NCBI GenBank assembly: GCA_009599575.1
Contig: VWND01000066.1
Span: forward strand, 372,001-436,000
Direction of reading: 5' to 3'
Length of the DNA stretch: 64,000 bases
From: Blumeriella jaapii
Taxonomy: Eukaryota; Ascomycota; Leotiomycetes; Helotiales; Drepanopezizaceae
A program made the position numbers and the translations under genes. The notes beneath the pieces were generated by a model, which saw only the letters and a list, made by a program, of their open reading frames with translations, was not told where the DNA came from and made no database searches. Shown here one piece after another: positions 11,419-26,403 of the stretch. Every line of letters begins with the position of its first letter. Positions within the stretch are counted from its first letter, which is position 1.

Positions 11419-11538
11419 GAGCAAATACACTCGAATCGTGCGAATCCCTTCTTCCCTAAGATTGATCGCAATCGCTAATTTATTATCACAGCTTCCTTTT
11501 TACTCGATCTTACCGCCTGTTACTCTGGTTGCGACAGC

Positions 11539-12705
11539 ATGGACGAATTCGCGCAGTCACGGGAGGACGACGACCTCTTCGCAGACGAGTTCGAGCCAGT
11601 CACCAGCCCCGTCTCCGCTACAACGCCAGCAGCTACAATAGAGCAGGCACATCAGTGTGGAGGTTACCCTGTCCAGCCGCGCTCTGGCGTAAGCCAGCAG
11701 CAACAACAGAAAAACCTGCCTCGGCAGTCCAGTGGCCAGCAGCAGCGCGGCGGTCGCGCACAAGGGGGAGGGCGCGGAGGACAAGATAGACGAGGAAGAG
11801 GCGGACAAGGAGGATCCAACGGTCTGAATAACTCCCGCTACGCGCCGCGCGCGCCAGCCGAAACCGTGCCGGTCTCTCAGGCCAAGCTTCCTTCGTCACT
11901 TCCGCAGCCATCTACACAAGCCGAAGTCGCAGCAGCCGCTACAACCACTGTACCCACGGCTCCAGAAACCCGCATACATGCGGTACGAGGCGACCGGTCT
12001 GCCACAGGTGGACCGGCGCATAAGAAGTTGACAGAGCAGGAACTGTCAGAGAAAATGGCCAAGATGGCCATATTGAACAAGGAGAGAGCGGAGAAGCATC
12101 GCCTTACTCAGGCAGACCAAGCAGCCTTCCAACATCGAGAGAAGGAGCTTGCCAAAGAGAGGAAGGAGAAGGCGATCGCGGAGAGGAAGAACGAGCGCGT
12201 GATGGAGATGGAACGGGCGAAGAATCGCCAGCGGAAGATGAAGGCCCAAGGGGGCCGAGAGTGGGACAGCGTGAAACTCGAGAGCGATGTCGTAGACAGG
12301 ACTCGTGGAAGAACATCGGAGTTTGTGCGCGGAGGCCACGGGGGTGTCATACGAGGTGGCCTGGCTGGAAGCAGGCACGCTGTCGGAGGCGAACACGTAC
12401 CAGACTCGCAAGCTTCGAGGGGTCGTGGGTCATTCGAGATCCGAGGACAAGGAAGAGGGGGGCGAAGTGAACGTGGAGGCAGGCGTAATGCCGCTCCCGT
12501 TTCTGAAGACTTCCCCTCTCTACCATCAGCAAAGAAGTCCGATTCGAGTGAGCCGCTCAAGGTTTCGCCAAAAGTGGCATCAGCAGAAGAAACTGCTGCA
12601 GTGCCAGCCTCAGACCTGAAGATCGTGGCGGCAATTCCGGAAGTACAGCCAGCAGGTGACTGGGCGGAAGAAATGGCCACACCGATCGAAGTGTCAAAGC
12701 CCTAA
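11539..12705 (+). CDS. RGG/Gln-rich protein with central charged coiled coil, conserved hypothetical
   Basis: Single exon of 388 codons with clean coding bias. It begins with an acidic MDEFAQSREDDDLFADEFEP. A low-complexity Gln block (~50-70) and a first RGG region (GGRGGQDRRGRGGQGG, ~78-95) follow. A Lys/Glu/Arg coiled coil spans ~165-240 and ends in NRQRKMKAQGGREWDSVK. A second RGG region (~270-315) contains RGRGSFEIRGQGRGGRSERG. The tail has a short motif EDFPSLP and ends DWAEEMATPIEVSKP. RGG boxes usually bind RNA or are arginine-methylated, and FPSLP-type motifs occur in RNA-associated proteins, so a role in RNA metabolism is a reasonable inference. I do not recognise a named orthologue. 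A (GA)n and an ATC microsatellite lie upstream. Confidence 0.82.
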   Translation: MDEFAQSREDDDLFADEFEPVTSPVSATTPAATIEQAHQCGGYPVQPRSGVSQQQQQKNLPRQSSGQQQRGGRAQGGGRGGQDRRGRGGQGGSNGLNNSRYAPRAPAETVPVSQAKLPSSLPQPSTQAEVAAAATTTVPTAPETRIHAVRGDRSATGGPAHKKLTEQELSEKMAKMAILNKERAEKHRLTQADQAAFQHREKELAKERKEKAIAERKNERVMEMERAKNRQRKMKAQGGREWDSVKLESDVVDRTRGRTSEFVRGGHGGVIRGGLAGSRHAVGGEHVPDSQASRGRGSFEIRGQGRGGRSERGGRRNAAPVSEDFPSLPSAKKSDSSEPLKVSPKVASAEETAAVPASDLKIVAAIPEVQPAGDWAEEMATPIEVSKP

Positions 12706-14205
12706 TAGAAGGGCCGAGGAGTTGTCCAAGGCGTTGCGGAACCAGGAAAATTGTCTACGGCCTGGAGGACAGTGAAATTTGTACATATTTGTGTGTGTTT
12801 CTGAAGCCGGCCAATAACTAATATCCACCTTGTCTTACTCTTATGATATTGACAGTCGAACTAATTCTTCTTGCTTCCCGTTCTATCGGAACTCCCTTTC
12901 CATATCATATGGTAAAAATCAGGGTCGTTTTGGCGTTGGGATAGGGGGTGATAGGCTCTGGAACAAAGCAAGGCAGGAATGCACGTGTGTATAAAGCTGC
13001 GACGGCAGCGGGTAGTTGAATTGAAACAGAATGCCTTTAGAAATGTAGCAGACTTTTCTTCCCGCTTCTCTGTTCTGAACAGCATCCTCTCCTTCTTCGT
13101 ATCTTGTTCTTAGTACTACAAGCTTTTTTTTTTTTTTTTTTTTTTTTTTCGCAGCAGGTAGATATTCCCAGGCAGCGACAGCAAAGCAGCAATCGAACTC
13201 TTTGTCGTAGCGCAGTGGCTCGAGAGTATTCCGTGCTACTGTGTCACTTCAGTAGATCCGTGTCCTGTACTGTTAGAGAGCAAAGGGGGCGAATGGACAT
13301 ATTAATACGAAGTCACCGTGCGATTTGTTTTTAGCATTGACTTCATACCTCGCTTCAGATTTTGTGTCTCGCTTGCCATGTTTACTTGCTTTCCCACGAG
13401 GATATCCAGATGAAACACGTCCTGCTTTGGTAAATTTACCAGAAAAGACGATTTCTTGGACATGGCAATCATAGGGCGACTTGATTGCCAGCATTGGCTT
13501 CATAGCTGATGTGATGTATATCGGTTCTGTGACTTCGCTGAAGGCGAGTCCGCCAGGAGCCAGGAGCCAGGAGCCAGGTAGCTTATAACTAGCGTGTAGT
13601 TCTCGATCAGTCGACGAGAATTGCGAAAAGAATTTCCGGCGATTGATCAGAAGGTGCAGCTCAGAGACGGACAGTGACAGAAAACGATATTGAGACATGG
13701 GTTGACTAAAGGCAAGGCGCAAGCTGATGTGCTCTGGTACCCATTCCACTGGGGATCCCGACTATGGAAAAGAGAGATGAAATGCCGTTCATCGTGTCAA
13801 CGGAGACGAGACGGTATAACCGTGAAGTGACGAGATAGGATGACGAATGCAAATGATAGATACGTGTAGACTACATATGTAGAGGATAGCCTGATCAGGT
13901 CGAGCGCAATGCTGCTGACTTCGGAGCGGCAAAGTCTGAGGCAAAGGGTACAAAACTTTCACGGAAGGAAAAATTCGGACGAGAGAACGAAGTTGTCAGC
14001 TAGGTTACAGCTCATTTGCATTCGTGACCCAGGGAAATAGCAGCAAATCTCGCCTGCTCTCTAACATCCCACTAGTCGGGAGTTATGCATACAGGCAAAA
14101 AAGCCAGCGGGTGGATGATATTATACATTATAGAACTCACCTCAGTGCAAGATCAGGACCTGCGGGTATCATCGACACAAGTAAACTCAACATCTCCCCA
14201 TTGCC
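12706..14205. other. Intergenic, no supportable gene
   Basis: Holds the 3' flank of the RGG-protein gene, a 26-base poly-T tract (13124-13149) and a 7-bp tandem repeat (caggagc, about 13551-13577). The minus-strand frame 13273-13749 is open for 158 codons but shows no family motif and looks like chance. The region 14000-14205 is downstream of the ZNF830-like gene. Confidence 0.45.
13124..13149 (+). repeat. Poly-T tract of 26 bases
   Basis: An uninterrupted run of T. On the minus strand it is poly-A, but I see no retroposed gene attached to it. Confidence 0.9.
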
Positions 14206-14257
14206 CTAGCTCTTCATCCGAAAGCCGTCCCAGTCATCTTCGTCGTCATCTTCATCT

Positions 14258-14289
<32 letters not shown>

Positions 14290-15066
14290 CTCGAGAGTGG
14301 TCTCTGACATCGGAGCTGCTGTAGGCTTGTTCAATCCCATTACACTCTCCTTGCGCCTCAACTCCTCCCTCTTCTCACGTAGCCGCTTCACCCTCGCCTC
14401 CAAACCCTCCATCTCGTCTAGCTCCTGCTCCATTTTTCTCGCCGCATCCTCCTTGTCTCCCTCTATCTCAGCTTCTTGCTTTTCTTTCCGCTGGGCGTAC
14501 TCCTCTTCCGCCGTCTTCTTCGCCACATCCGCAACCGACATGGCCGGCGCCGAGATGACCGCGTCATTCGCAATCTGGACCTGAGCTTCCGCGGTAGCGA
14601 TATCTGCCTGGAACGATGCCCACTCGTCCTCGTCCACAGCGACTTCTGACGGTTTCTTCGCGATTGGAGAATCGACGGGCTTAGACGGCGTGGCTGGCCG
14701 AGAAGGGATCTGCATTTCTATCGGATGTGATGGGACTCCGGCCTCCTGCAATGCGGAATCGAAGAAGCCTTCTGGAAGACCATTGGCAGACTTGCTTCTT
14801 TTGCTTATGGTATTCGAACCATCCGCATCACTTGCTTTCCGTTTCTTCGAGGGGACATCGGGTGCATTCGCCTGGGTGTCTTGGACTTTCTGTGCTTGCA
14901 TCATATGTCCTGCAGACCGGACATGGCCGTCCCATAATGTCTCGCTCTTGAGCTGGAGGTGGCAGACGGTGCAGAGAAGGGTGCCGGTCGGGGTGTAGCT
15001 TGCGTACTTGTGCTGTATCCTACGCGCGGCTCTTTCGTTCTTGAGAAGAGCCCGCACATCTGCCAT
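14206..15066 (-). CDS. ZNF830 (CCDC16)-like C2H2 zinc-finger coiled-coil protein
   Basis: Single exon, 286 residues. The start MADVRALLKNERAARRI at 15066 precedes a U1/matrin-type zinc finger, C-x2-C-x12-H-x5-H (CTVCHLQLKSETLWDGH...GH, ~33-55). Then comes a Lys/Arg nuclear-localisation-like patch (KKRKASD), the GLPEGFFD motif typical of ZNF830 relatives, a D/E-rich DEDEWASFQADIA block, a Glu/Arg coiled coil (~195-255), and a poly-Asp tail ending DDWDGFRMKS. ZNF830 homologues are linked to the spliceosome and to genome stability, so a nuclear role is expected. The frame stays open 135 codons upstream, but that translation is low-complexity and unrelated, so the later ATG is preferred. It is divergent from BYE1 with an 829-bp shared upstream region. 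Confidence 0.85.
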
Positions 15067-15895
15067 GTTATCTTGTATGGGGGTTCGAGTGTGTTGAAGA
15101 AGATTCAGACGGAGGAGGGTGTACGAGGTGTGTATTTCTGGCTGGTACGAGATTTTGATCAACGGTAGCAGGAGCTGCGTGAGGAACTCAAGTTCCCATA
15201 GGGCTATCGAAACTGGAGGAGCTGTAGAAGCTGTAGAAGCCACGAGAGTTGTAACAGTTTTTATAGTTGTCGCAGTTGTCACAGCTGTAGCTGTAGCTGA
15301 AGCTGTCGAGTACTTGGACGTTGCTAGCAAGAATATTTTTGGAGGTTCGAGATCCGTTAGCGCCCACACGTGACGGAGCCCCACATCGAGATTTGACATC
15401 TGCCTGTGCCTTTCCCTTGTCGCCCTTCGACTCCAGACGCAACAATCAACATTCACCATCAACATCAACATTGACCCTCCGCAGCGCCAGAATCACGGCG
15501 CAATAGGCCTCGAGCATTGGCCGCAACTCCGCGACACGGATTACGAGATCGGAATCCTGCTATCCACTCAATCGCCGCAGCTCTAGGCGGGGGCTTTACA
15601 GCGACAGACAGCGCTTCCTGGCGCGACAACACCACCCTTCCCTGGGCTGGAGATAAAGCGAGCGTGAGCTCGGGAGTCAGCTGGCACAGCTTCATGACGC
15701 GCCCTATCCTGTAATTGATTGCTGCCGAGAGCTTCGCCATAGCTTTTGTGTAGATCCAAGTGACCGCATGAGAACGCGTTCGATTCAGATTAAATCGATC
15801 GGACGCCAGCGTTTGCTTTTCTCGTAGTCCATAGCACGCAGGCCATCGATATCAATCCAACCTTCGAACAACTTTGTCCTTTCAAACTCTTAATC
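15067..15895. promoter_or_regulatory. Divergent intergenic region between the ZNF830-like gene and BYE1
   Basis: 829 bp between two start codons on opposite strands, so both promoters should lie here. It contains a degenerate gctgta(g/c) repeat at about 15218-15310. I could not assign transcription-factor sites. Confidence 0.5.
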
Positions 15896-18507
15896 ATGGC
15901 TGGTAAGTAGTTGTCTGCATCTCCCCCTCGCTCCAGGGCGCTGCTTGACCCTAGGGTCCCTCCTCTCTTCTAATATCTATGCTAAGACATCTGCAGACGA
16001 ACCTCGAAGATCAGTTCGAGCGACCAAGGGCCAACACACAATGAAGGACCAGCTTGAGCAAACACCGGAACCAAAAAAGAAGGCGGCCAAGAAGTCGAAG
16101 AAGATAGAGAAGGAGGAGGAAGTCGAAGCTGAAGTTATTCGATGCGTTTGCGGCGCGCGCGAGACTCTTCCCAATGACGAAGAACCATGGATTGCTTGCG
16201 ATATGTGTGACGTGTGGCAACACAATGTATGCGTAGGCATTACTACCTTTGAGGAGGACATACCAGCCAATTACCAGTGTGAGCAATGCAATCCAGCGGG
16301 CCACAAGGAGCTACTAGAGGGCCTGAACCACGGTGTCAAGGTCTGGGAAGATCGGAGGAAGAAATACCTGATCGAGAAGGCCAAACAGGAGAAGGAGGAC
16401 GCAAAGCAAGACGGCAAGAAAGGGAAGAAGAAGGGCAAACGGATCAGCGATCCCAAGCCAGCTACCAACGGGAAGTCCAGTGCACCTGCAACTCCTGTGC
16501 CGGAGAAGATCAAGAAGGATACTGCCTCGTCTGGGAGAGCTGGAAGTGCCAAGAGAAAGGCCCCAGATGAGTCTCAAGACAAGGAGATGTTGAAGGTGTG
16601 TCGTTCGCGATCGATCTATCTCCAGTTCCGTGGCTGATTAAAAACAGGAGCAGAAGGCCAAGTCGCGCAAGATCTCCAACGCCCATGTCTCCCCTCGACA
16701 AGATTCGCCGCTTTCAGATCTTCCAAGCAAAATCGCCGATATCAAGGATCCAGTCAAGGAGGGAGGCGCGACGATTGTCCAGAAAAGCCTCAAGGTGACC
16801 GTGCCAGTGGCTATAAAGAGTGGCGTCTACCAACTTTCTTCGGATGATACGGTCGATGCGAAGGCGGAACGTCTTAGTATCTCAGTAGCATACGCCGTTG
16901 CAGAGCTCCACAGCACACCAGCCTCCTTTTCAAACCAAGCTCGATCGATTGCTGCGAATCTCAAAACCAACCAGGAGCTCACAAACAACCTGCTCGTCAG
17001 AAAGCTGCTGCCTCGTACCTTGGCTAACATGACTTCGGATGACATGGCTAGTAAGGAGCTGAAGCGGGCGGTTGGCGAGATCAAAGCGCGCAATGAGAAG
17101 CAAGCCATCATGGTGACTGACGACGGCCCAAGAGTGCGGCGCACCCACAAGGGAGAGGAGATCATCGAGAGCGACAACTTTGCTATTACCAACGATGATA
17201 CTACTACTTCGACATCGCGAAGAAGAAGCATGCTGGATCCCAATGCTTCCATGATTGCGCCATCACGAGAGAATTCCCCTGGAGATCAGGTTGAGCTTCC
17301 GGCCGAAATCGACTCTTACAGACCCCAGGACAACATCCGAGGCATTGCAGGACAGGAAAAAGCCACGCCCAAGCTCGCTATCCAAACCAAACCATCTCCC
17401 GCCAGAAAGTCCTCCCAGGCGGACTTCGACATCCAAAAAGTGTTTTCTAGCGTGTCGGCCCAATCTCCCACTACACCCCATACTCGGCGCGAATCATCAA
17501 CAATCAACAACGCACTACCCGTCAACGGACCGGGCGTTGACCTAGAGATCGACAAGATGCTTCAAGACGATGAAGGTGACTCGGATGCTTATTCCCCCAC
17601 GGATTATCCCGCTGATCCCGGTGTTGTCTGGAACGGTGCTGTTACCATGGACTCAGTAGCACGATTTTACGCGTCTGCGAAGCACGTTGCCGGCAAAGCC
17701 TACGACACGTCCTCTGACTGGGAGAAGTACCTCCAGAAGGAACTGAGAGTTGCCGGACGCATCGATCAAGAAAAGGCAAACGAGTATCTCTGCAGCCTAC
17801 GATATAGCCCTCCCACCGATGTCGTGGTTGTGGAGATCATCCCCGCTGGTGAAAGTGCCCACAGTCAGTTCTTGGAGCTCTTCAATTACTTCGAATCTCG
17901 GAAGCGGTACGGGGTCTTGACAAACAAAGGTCCTGGTAACATTCGAGACACGTATCTTGTTCCCGTTCCAGCTTCACCAGGAAGCCTGCCTGACTTCATC
18001 ACCAATCTTGAAGACCACAAAGTCCCTGAGCATCGTCCAGAACCCTTGATCCTCATTACCCTGGTAATCCGCCATGAGTGGCAGCCCGTATCAGAAATTG
18101 CTGCACACTCCTATCCTACCATGGACCACCCAGATCGTCCGATGTCCGTCTCAGGCACCGTTCCCCCCCTCGCACACCTCCCTACCCCAAGCGTTTATGG
18201 TCCTCCCACGCCACAGCAACCGTTCCAATTACTCACGCCAGAAGAGATACAACACCGACAGCAACTCCAGGAGCGAAGAACGAAGGAGCAAAGGGAGGGC
18301 GAAGATGCCGCGATGGACATTCTCGGGGTACACAAAGACGCTCCGACCGTTGCGTTCCTGATGCCGCAAGCATATCAGATGAGACCAGTCGAATGGCAGG
18401 TGATCCGAGGTATTCTCGAGGAGGATGACAAGGCGAGACATGACCTGCAGCATTTGAGCCAAGTGCTCGAGATTAGGATGCAGAGCCTGCAACCACACCA
18501 TCACTAA
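15896..18507 (+). CDS. BYE1: BYE1-type transcription elongation regulator (PHD + TFIIS-like + SPOC)
   Basis: Three exons (15896-15902, 15997-16595, 16648-18507) give 821 residues. The first exon encodes only ATG GCT G. Its 94-nt intron has a clear branch site (gctaagac), and joining makes MADEPRRSVR. A basic stretch (~28-40) leads to a PHD finger at ~52-100 (CVCGARETLP, CDMCDVWQHNVCVG, CEQCNP), which in yeast Bye1 reads H3K4 methylation. The TFIIS central-domain-like region spans ~265-350 (YAVAELHSTPASFSNQARSI, LVRKLLPRTLANM) and contacts RNA polymerase II in the family. A SPOC domain lies at ~527-672 (VVWNGAVTMDSVARFYASA to ILITLVIRHEW). A Gln/Pro-rich tail follows. Domain order and length match fungal Bye1, so a nuclear role in early elongation is likely. 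Confidence 0.92.
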
Positions 18508-19179
18508 GCGGTCACGGACACGGAACATAGTGGGCGCACAATGTGACGGCAATGTGTACGTGATTTTGGTGCTACTGGATTGCCTGAATTTGATGACTTC
18601 GTCTCTGACTGCCTACGTGAGATGCAGGGAAACCTTTTCACGGAGGTCGGACTGGGTTTTTTGGCGTAGGGAGGGCGTTTCGATACCATAATGATCCTTT
18701 CTTCAACGAGATCATGGATAGCTTGATCGTTTGGTTTCTCCTTACTCGTTCGATTCTGATGTACATACGTACGTGTTAGATTATCCGGGGATGAATGTGA
18801 AAAGTAGACTTGAAATTGTGTCTTGTACTATGGCCCATGGTCCATGGCCCAGCATGGACGTTGCGTGATCCCTCGAGGTATACACATGGATGGGTAGATC
18901 ACACCAGTCGATGTGCAATTTGCTATTCGCCCGCGACATGTTTAGGATCACTATGTTCGGGATATGCTGATCGATTACTGATGTTGGAATTTGCCCGAGC
19001 TTGGGATATGAGCGGATTTTTGCCAGGCAACGCCAACGCCTATTGCAATGTGTAATATAGGTACCACACAACACAGAGGCACTATTTGGGCGCTGTGATG
19101 GAGGAATTTCTAGCTTCTTTTCAAATTTGTTTATAAGGCACAGACCCAACCTCTTTCTCACACCTCAACCCCCCTCGCC
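18508..19179. other. Intergenic, no supportable gene
   Basis: 3' flank of BYE1 and of the degraded transporter. No ORF with family features. Confidence 0.5.
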
Positions 19180-20700
19180 TTACACCCCGACATTCACCAC
19201 TCTCCCGACCTCGTCAATATTGAGCGCCGTCTTCTGCATGCTTTCCTTCCGCTGGGTATCGGCGTCAAAGATAGCAGCCATATCCTCGAGCGTCGTGCCG
19301 CGGTCTCGACGAAGAAGTGGATGATGACGATCTCGAGGCAGATCCAGCCGACGGCCTTCATGCTGACGGAGATGCCGTAGGAATTGACGCCGTGGCGACG
19401 TTTAGGAAGAGGAAGTTCAAGCCGCTGCCCTTAGCTCGTGTGTGGTTCTCCAGGCACTCGACCATGTGAAGCGTCTGCAGCGGCGTGAAACTCCAGGCGA
19501 AGATGATGATACCGTAGGAGAGCGATAGCCGAGGCTTGCTTGCCGCCGTGAAGGCATGAGCAGCACGTAGGAGAGGAGGGCGCCGCCGAGGCCCACGAGC
19601 ATCACGATGCGCCGGTCGAGCTTGTCGAGGAGGGTGGCGCTTTTGACGGCGCCCAGGATGGAGAAGATGGGGTTGATGGCGTTGAAGAGGAGCTGTTTGC
19701 TGTGGTCTGTCATGCCCGCTTGTTTACTCTCTGTCGGCTAAAGGTGTCATGTGCTAGTGAATATGGAGGTAAGTTGTCATCAGGAGGTGGTTCGAAGGAA
19801 AGAAAGCAACTGCGAAAGTGAAAAGTCGAAAAGATTTAGAAGACGATGCAGCTTACCACGAAGTAAGAGACGACATTGTTGCCAAACTCTTGCCCGATGA
19901 AGCTCATCCCGACTAACATGTACGGTTGATAGCGCGCACCACGCGAGTTGACCAGTTCCCGGAAGTCCCACACGGGTTGTCGTTTTTGGTGGGATGGAGC
20001 TGATCGATACTCTCATGATATCGGAGCTGAAAGACTAGAGAGTTCTCGTCGCCGTCCTCGTGGTACGAAGATAGTGAGAGCTTCTTCTCGCCTGTATTGG
20101 GCAATCAACCAACGTGGTGATACGGGGAAGAACACGATCAATGCCATGACTACCGCGGGCGTTTCTGCTTACACTACGGTCGGAACGCGCCATGCCCAGG
20201 ACGAAATACAGCTCCTGTTGATTGTAAGAGAAAAGCAGGCTAGGGAGAAGTAGTGAGGCTAACTTGTTAGAACCGGAGGAAGTCCAGCCCGCTTTAATGT
20301 TCCCCAACCACTAAGAAATATTACATCCGCCGCCTATGAACTGTCCCGTTCCTTGCCCGTAGGTCTGCACAGCGGTTCCGATGATGACCACAGTACGTAC
20401 GCCTGACGAAGATACAGATCCTTCTCCCGTAGCCGAGCCTTCCCCGGAGAGGCCGAAACTCCCCTGGTAGGGGACCATGGCGTTGATGGATTCCATTACT
20501 TGTCGGTGCGTATTGGAGCCGTTCATCGTCGTGACTAAGTAGTCTATGGACTTGAAAAAATACAACTGAGGCATGTTCCGGGACAGGAGTTTCAGCGTGT
20601 TGGGCATCACAGCTGCCGCGAGCGCCCCCGACGCTGCGTCAACCTGGGCGATTTTGACGATGCCCGTCGCAGAATCCTTCTCGTCGAGGTTACTGGGCAT
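19180..20700 (-). pseudogene. Decayed MFS sugar transporter (lactose permease-like)
   Basis: Successive pieces on the minus strand match fungal MFS sugar/lactose permeases in order, but in different frames. They are: INAMVPYQGSFGLSGEGS (TM1-2 region); VVIIGTAVQTYGQGTGQFIG; FPVSPRWLIAQYRREEAL; WDFRELVNSRGARYQPYML; FIGQEFGNNVVSYF; LFNAINPIFSILGAVKSATL with LDKLDRRIVMLVGLGGALLS; SYGIIIFAWSFTPLQTLHMV and ECLENHTRAKGSGLNFLFLN; then a C-terminal VETA...LEDMAAIFDADTQRK. The region between the first two pieces lacks the expected membrane segments. Single-base losses are visible at about 19549 (LLM|AFTAASK), 19396 and 19296, and about 27 bp seem to be missing after MKAVGW. No combination of introns repairs this. 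The intact neighbour is a GH2 beta-galactosidase on the opposite strand, the layout known for fungal lactose permease/beta-galactosidase pairs. Confidence 0.85.
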
Positions 20701-21487
20701 TGGTTCCGCTCCTCTTGAAGTCCGACATGGTGGAAAGGTACTTAAACAACGCCGAAATCCGGAAAAGGATTGGAAGCAAATGGCAACAGGTCTTGATGAG
20801 AAAGCAAGGGTTATCGTGCCGATACCTTGCTACTGTTGTTCGTTGTTGTCGTCGACAAGTTATCAAGCGATAAAAGCAATGTTCTGTACAACGTTCCACT
20901 ATCCTAATCGAACTTGCGAAGAGCTTCACAAACGGGAGCTAGAATCGAAGTAGATTAGGCTCATTTTCCGTGTTTACCCCGCGCCGTCTTGCTCGCTTAA
21001 GCTCAACGACATCTTCACTTTCCTCCTCTGCTATATTGTGTTTACATTTTTATTTTGCTTGGTATATCATTGAGACCGAAAAGGTATGTGGAGAAAGAAA
21101 GAACCGTCTACTCACGTTAGCTGAACTATTGATATCAACAATGTGATGGCGTTGGTCGTACTCACTGAAGGAGGAGCCATCATCTTCTCCTGTTGTTGAC
21201 TTTCCTCCCCAACAAAGGTGGATCAAGTACCTAAATCGACTGCCAGACCCATCGAGCATTCATCCACTCTTGCCTCTCAGATCCTGTACCGGTGTTAGAT
21301 CACCCTTTTCAAGAAATCTACAGCAGCAGCAGTAGAACGCATTAGCTAAAGCACCTACTGACCTGCTCCCAGCCAGTCAGATCAACAACCCGACTCTCCT
21401 ACACTCTCCTATCCAATCGAAACCTGTGGCTGACTGCATCTGCAAGAGTGATCTGGTGGATCATCGCAACGACGACTCGCTGTCCGC
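20701..21487. promoter_or_regulatory. Divergent intergenic region between dead permease and beta-galactosidase
   Basis: 787 bp between head-to-head starts. In related fungi such a region co-regulates lactose permease and beta-galactosidase genes. One match to a CreA-type core (ccccgc, the complement of SYGGRG) is visible at about 20978. CAG trinucleotides occur near 21321-21333. The other sites needed for induction cannot be identified by eye. Confidence 0.45.
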
Positions 21488-24911
<3,424 letters not shown>

Positions 24912-25220
24912 ATGCTGGCATCGATCTGTAAACCGGCTAGGTCTATAGAGAGATGGACACTCCGAGCATTGGCGTAGGAGAGACGGCCAAGCGGAAACGC
25001 TAGTGGTATCAAAGTAGCAGCATTTAAAATCGATTTGTTCTGTCGTTTGCTTATATATGTTCTGTCGTTTGCTTATGGTGGTTGAATACTAGCTTGCGTA
25101 AGTCCATGCGATATAACTTTGGGTCAACGGACAATCAGGTTTGCCTGTTATACATTACACAGTATCCATAACGCCCCTTCACAAACGCCGTGCTTTTCCC
25201 CTCCCACGCCAAAATCAAGC
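24912..25220. other. Convergent 3' intergenic region
   Basis: 309 bp between the stop codons of the beta-galactosidase gene and LUC7. A direct repeat (gttctgtcgtttgctta) occurs twice at about 25037-25076. Nothing else seen. Confidence 0.5.
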
Positions 25221-26167
25221 TCACCATCTCCCTCGGAAACCCCCTCCACCGCGGCCTCCCCTAAACCCACCGCCGCCCCCTCTTCCTCCTCCACGGCCTC
25301 CGTACCCTCCTCTCCCATAGCCCCCATCTCCGTACCCTTGATCGAAGCCCCCTCTATCCCTCCCATCCCCGCTGTCCTCGCTGACCATCGGCGCCCGCCT
25401 CTGCCTCAACTCCTTCGGGAACGCATCGTACGTCTTCCGCATCTGCGCATACCCCAAATGCATCTTCCCATAAAAATGGTCCGCCAGTCTGCGATCGTTG
25501 TCCAGCCTACTCAGATACGCACCACAGACATCGCACACCTGCAGCTTCTGGTGCCCGCTCGGCCCGCTGGTATCACTGAGCGCCTTGAGCTCCCTCTCCT
25601 TGTCAGCCTTCTGCTGCATCGCAGTTCGGATCCGGAAGAACTCCTCGTAGGCCCTGCTGACCTCGCTCTGCTCCCCCAGGACCTGGATCTCCATCAGGCC
25701 GCTCTCCACGCTCTTACCCAGGTCGCTGATTGTCTTGAGCAGCGCATTCGTCTGGCGGATCTCGTCGGGAGTCTTCTCCAGTCGGCGCTGCGCGATGTCA
25801 ATCCGGCGGTTGCACTCGTCGATGTACTTTTGCAGGTCACGCATGTAGTCATACTCGAAGCCCCATTTCTGCTGCTGCGCGAGCGGCGCGGCCTCGTATT
25901 CTGACTTGAGGGGCTCCAAGTGAACTTTCGGACAGGGTCCGAGGTCTTGCTTGGTGTTTGTGAAGAGGTCGTGCGGGCAAGTGCCGGCCAGGTAAGACCG
26001 GCAGACTTTGGGGTCAGTGATGGAGAGTTGGGAGGCGCGCGAGGAGGCCGAGGCGCCCATGAGCTGCTCTGACCGAGGGGTTAGCTGCGTTGAAGGGGGG
26101 AGAGTGATATAGATGCAATGGGACGGAGAGTCGTCTTACCCAGCAGCTTTCTCTGTTCTGCAGCCAT
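25221..26167 (-). CDS. LUC7: LUC7-like U1 snRNP splicing factor
   Basis: Luc7 proteins help U1 snRNP choose 5' splice sites. Two exons (26167-26140 and 26068-25221) give 291 residues. The intron 26139-26069 (gtaaga...gtcag) joins MAAEQRKLL to EQLMGASAS, the conserved Luc7 N-terminus, which fixes the start. The first zinc finger is CCCH-type (CRSYLAGTCPHDLF...CPKVH, ~31-58). A coiled-coil stretch (~85-165) leads to the C2H2-type second finger CDVCGAYLSRLDNDRRLADH..GKMH (~190-216). The tail is a dense Gly/Arg RGG region (FDQGYGDGGYGRGG onward) in place of the RS-rich tail found in many metazoan homologues. It is divergent from GPI16 with 236 bp between starts. Confidence 0.94.
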
Positions 26168-26403
26168 GGCTGTATCGTGTCCTCTATGTATATCGTCTGC
26201 GACGGCGAGGATGCGATGAGGTCTCGACAAGGCGCGGCTGAAATTTGTTTGTAGCCGCGCCTACCGTTTAGTCACGCGCCGAGGCTTCGCGCTTAAATTC
26301 CAGGCGCGTCGCCCAGCCTCGCATTCTCGCCGCTATCACAAACATCACTGCAATTCCAGCCCATGCGCCGCAGTTTATAGCCATATTTTCGGCGCTGGCA
26401 GCC
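26168..26403. promoter_or_regulatory. Short bidirectional promoter region, LUC7/GPI16
   Basis: 236 bp separate two head-to-head housekeeping start codons, so both promoters must lie in or overlap it. The sequence is GC-rich with no clear TATA box. Confidence 0.5.

Larger units (their letters stand above)
8881..11538. other. Long intergenic region, no supportable gene
   Basis: Open frames here (for example 8950-9291 minus and 9505-9855 plus) look like chance: no signal, no family motif, no consistent splicing. The part 9850-10600 is AT-rich and shows nothing recognisable. Two simple-sequence tracts lie close to the next gene: ATC repeats at 10996-11129 and GA repeats at 11399-11418. Confidence 0.45.

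Noticed and set aside
13273..13749. 158-codon minus-strand ORF
   Set aside because: Includes a tandem-repeat stretch and no conserved motif; flanked by poly-T; coding not convincing.
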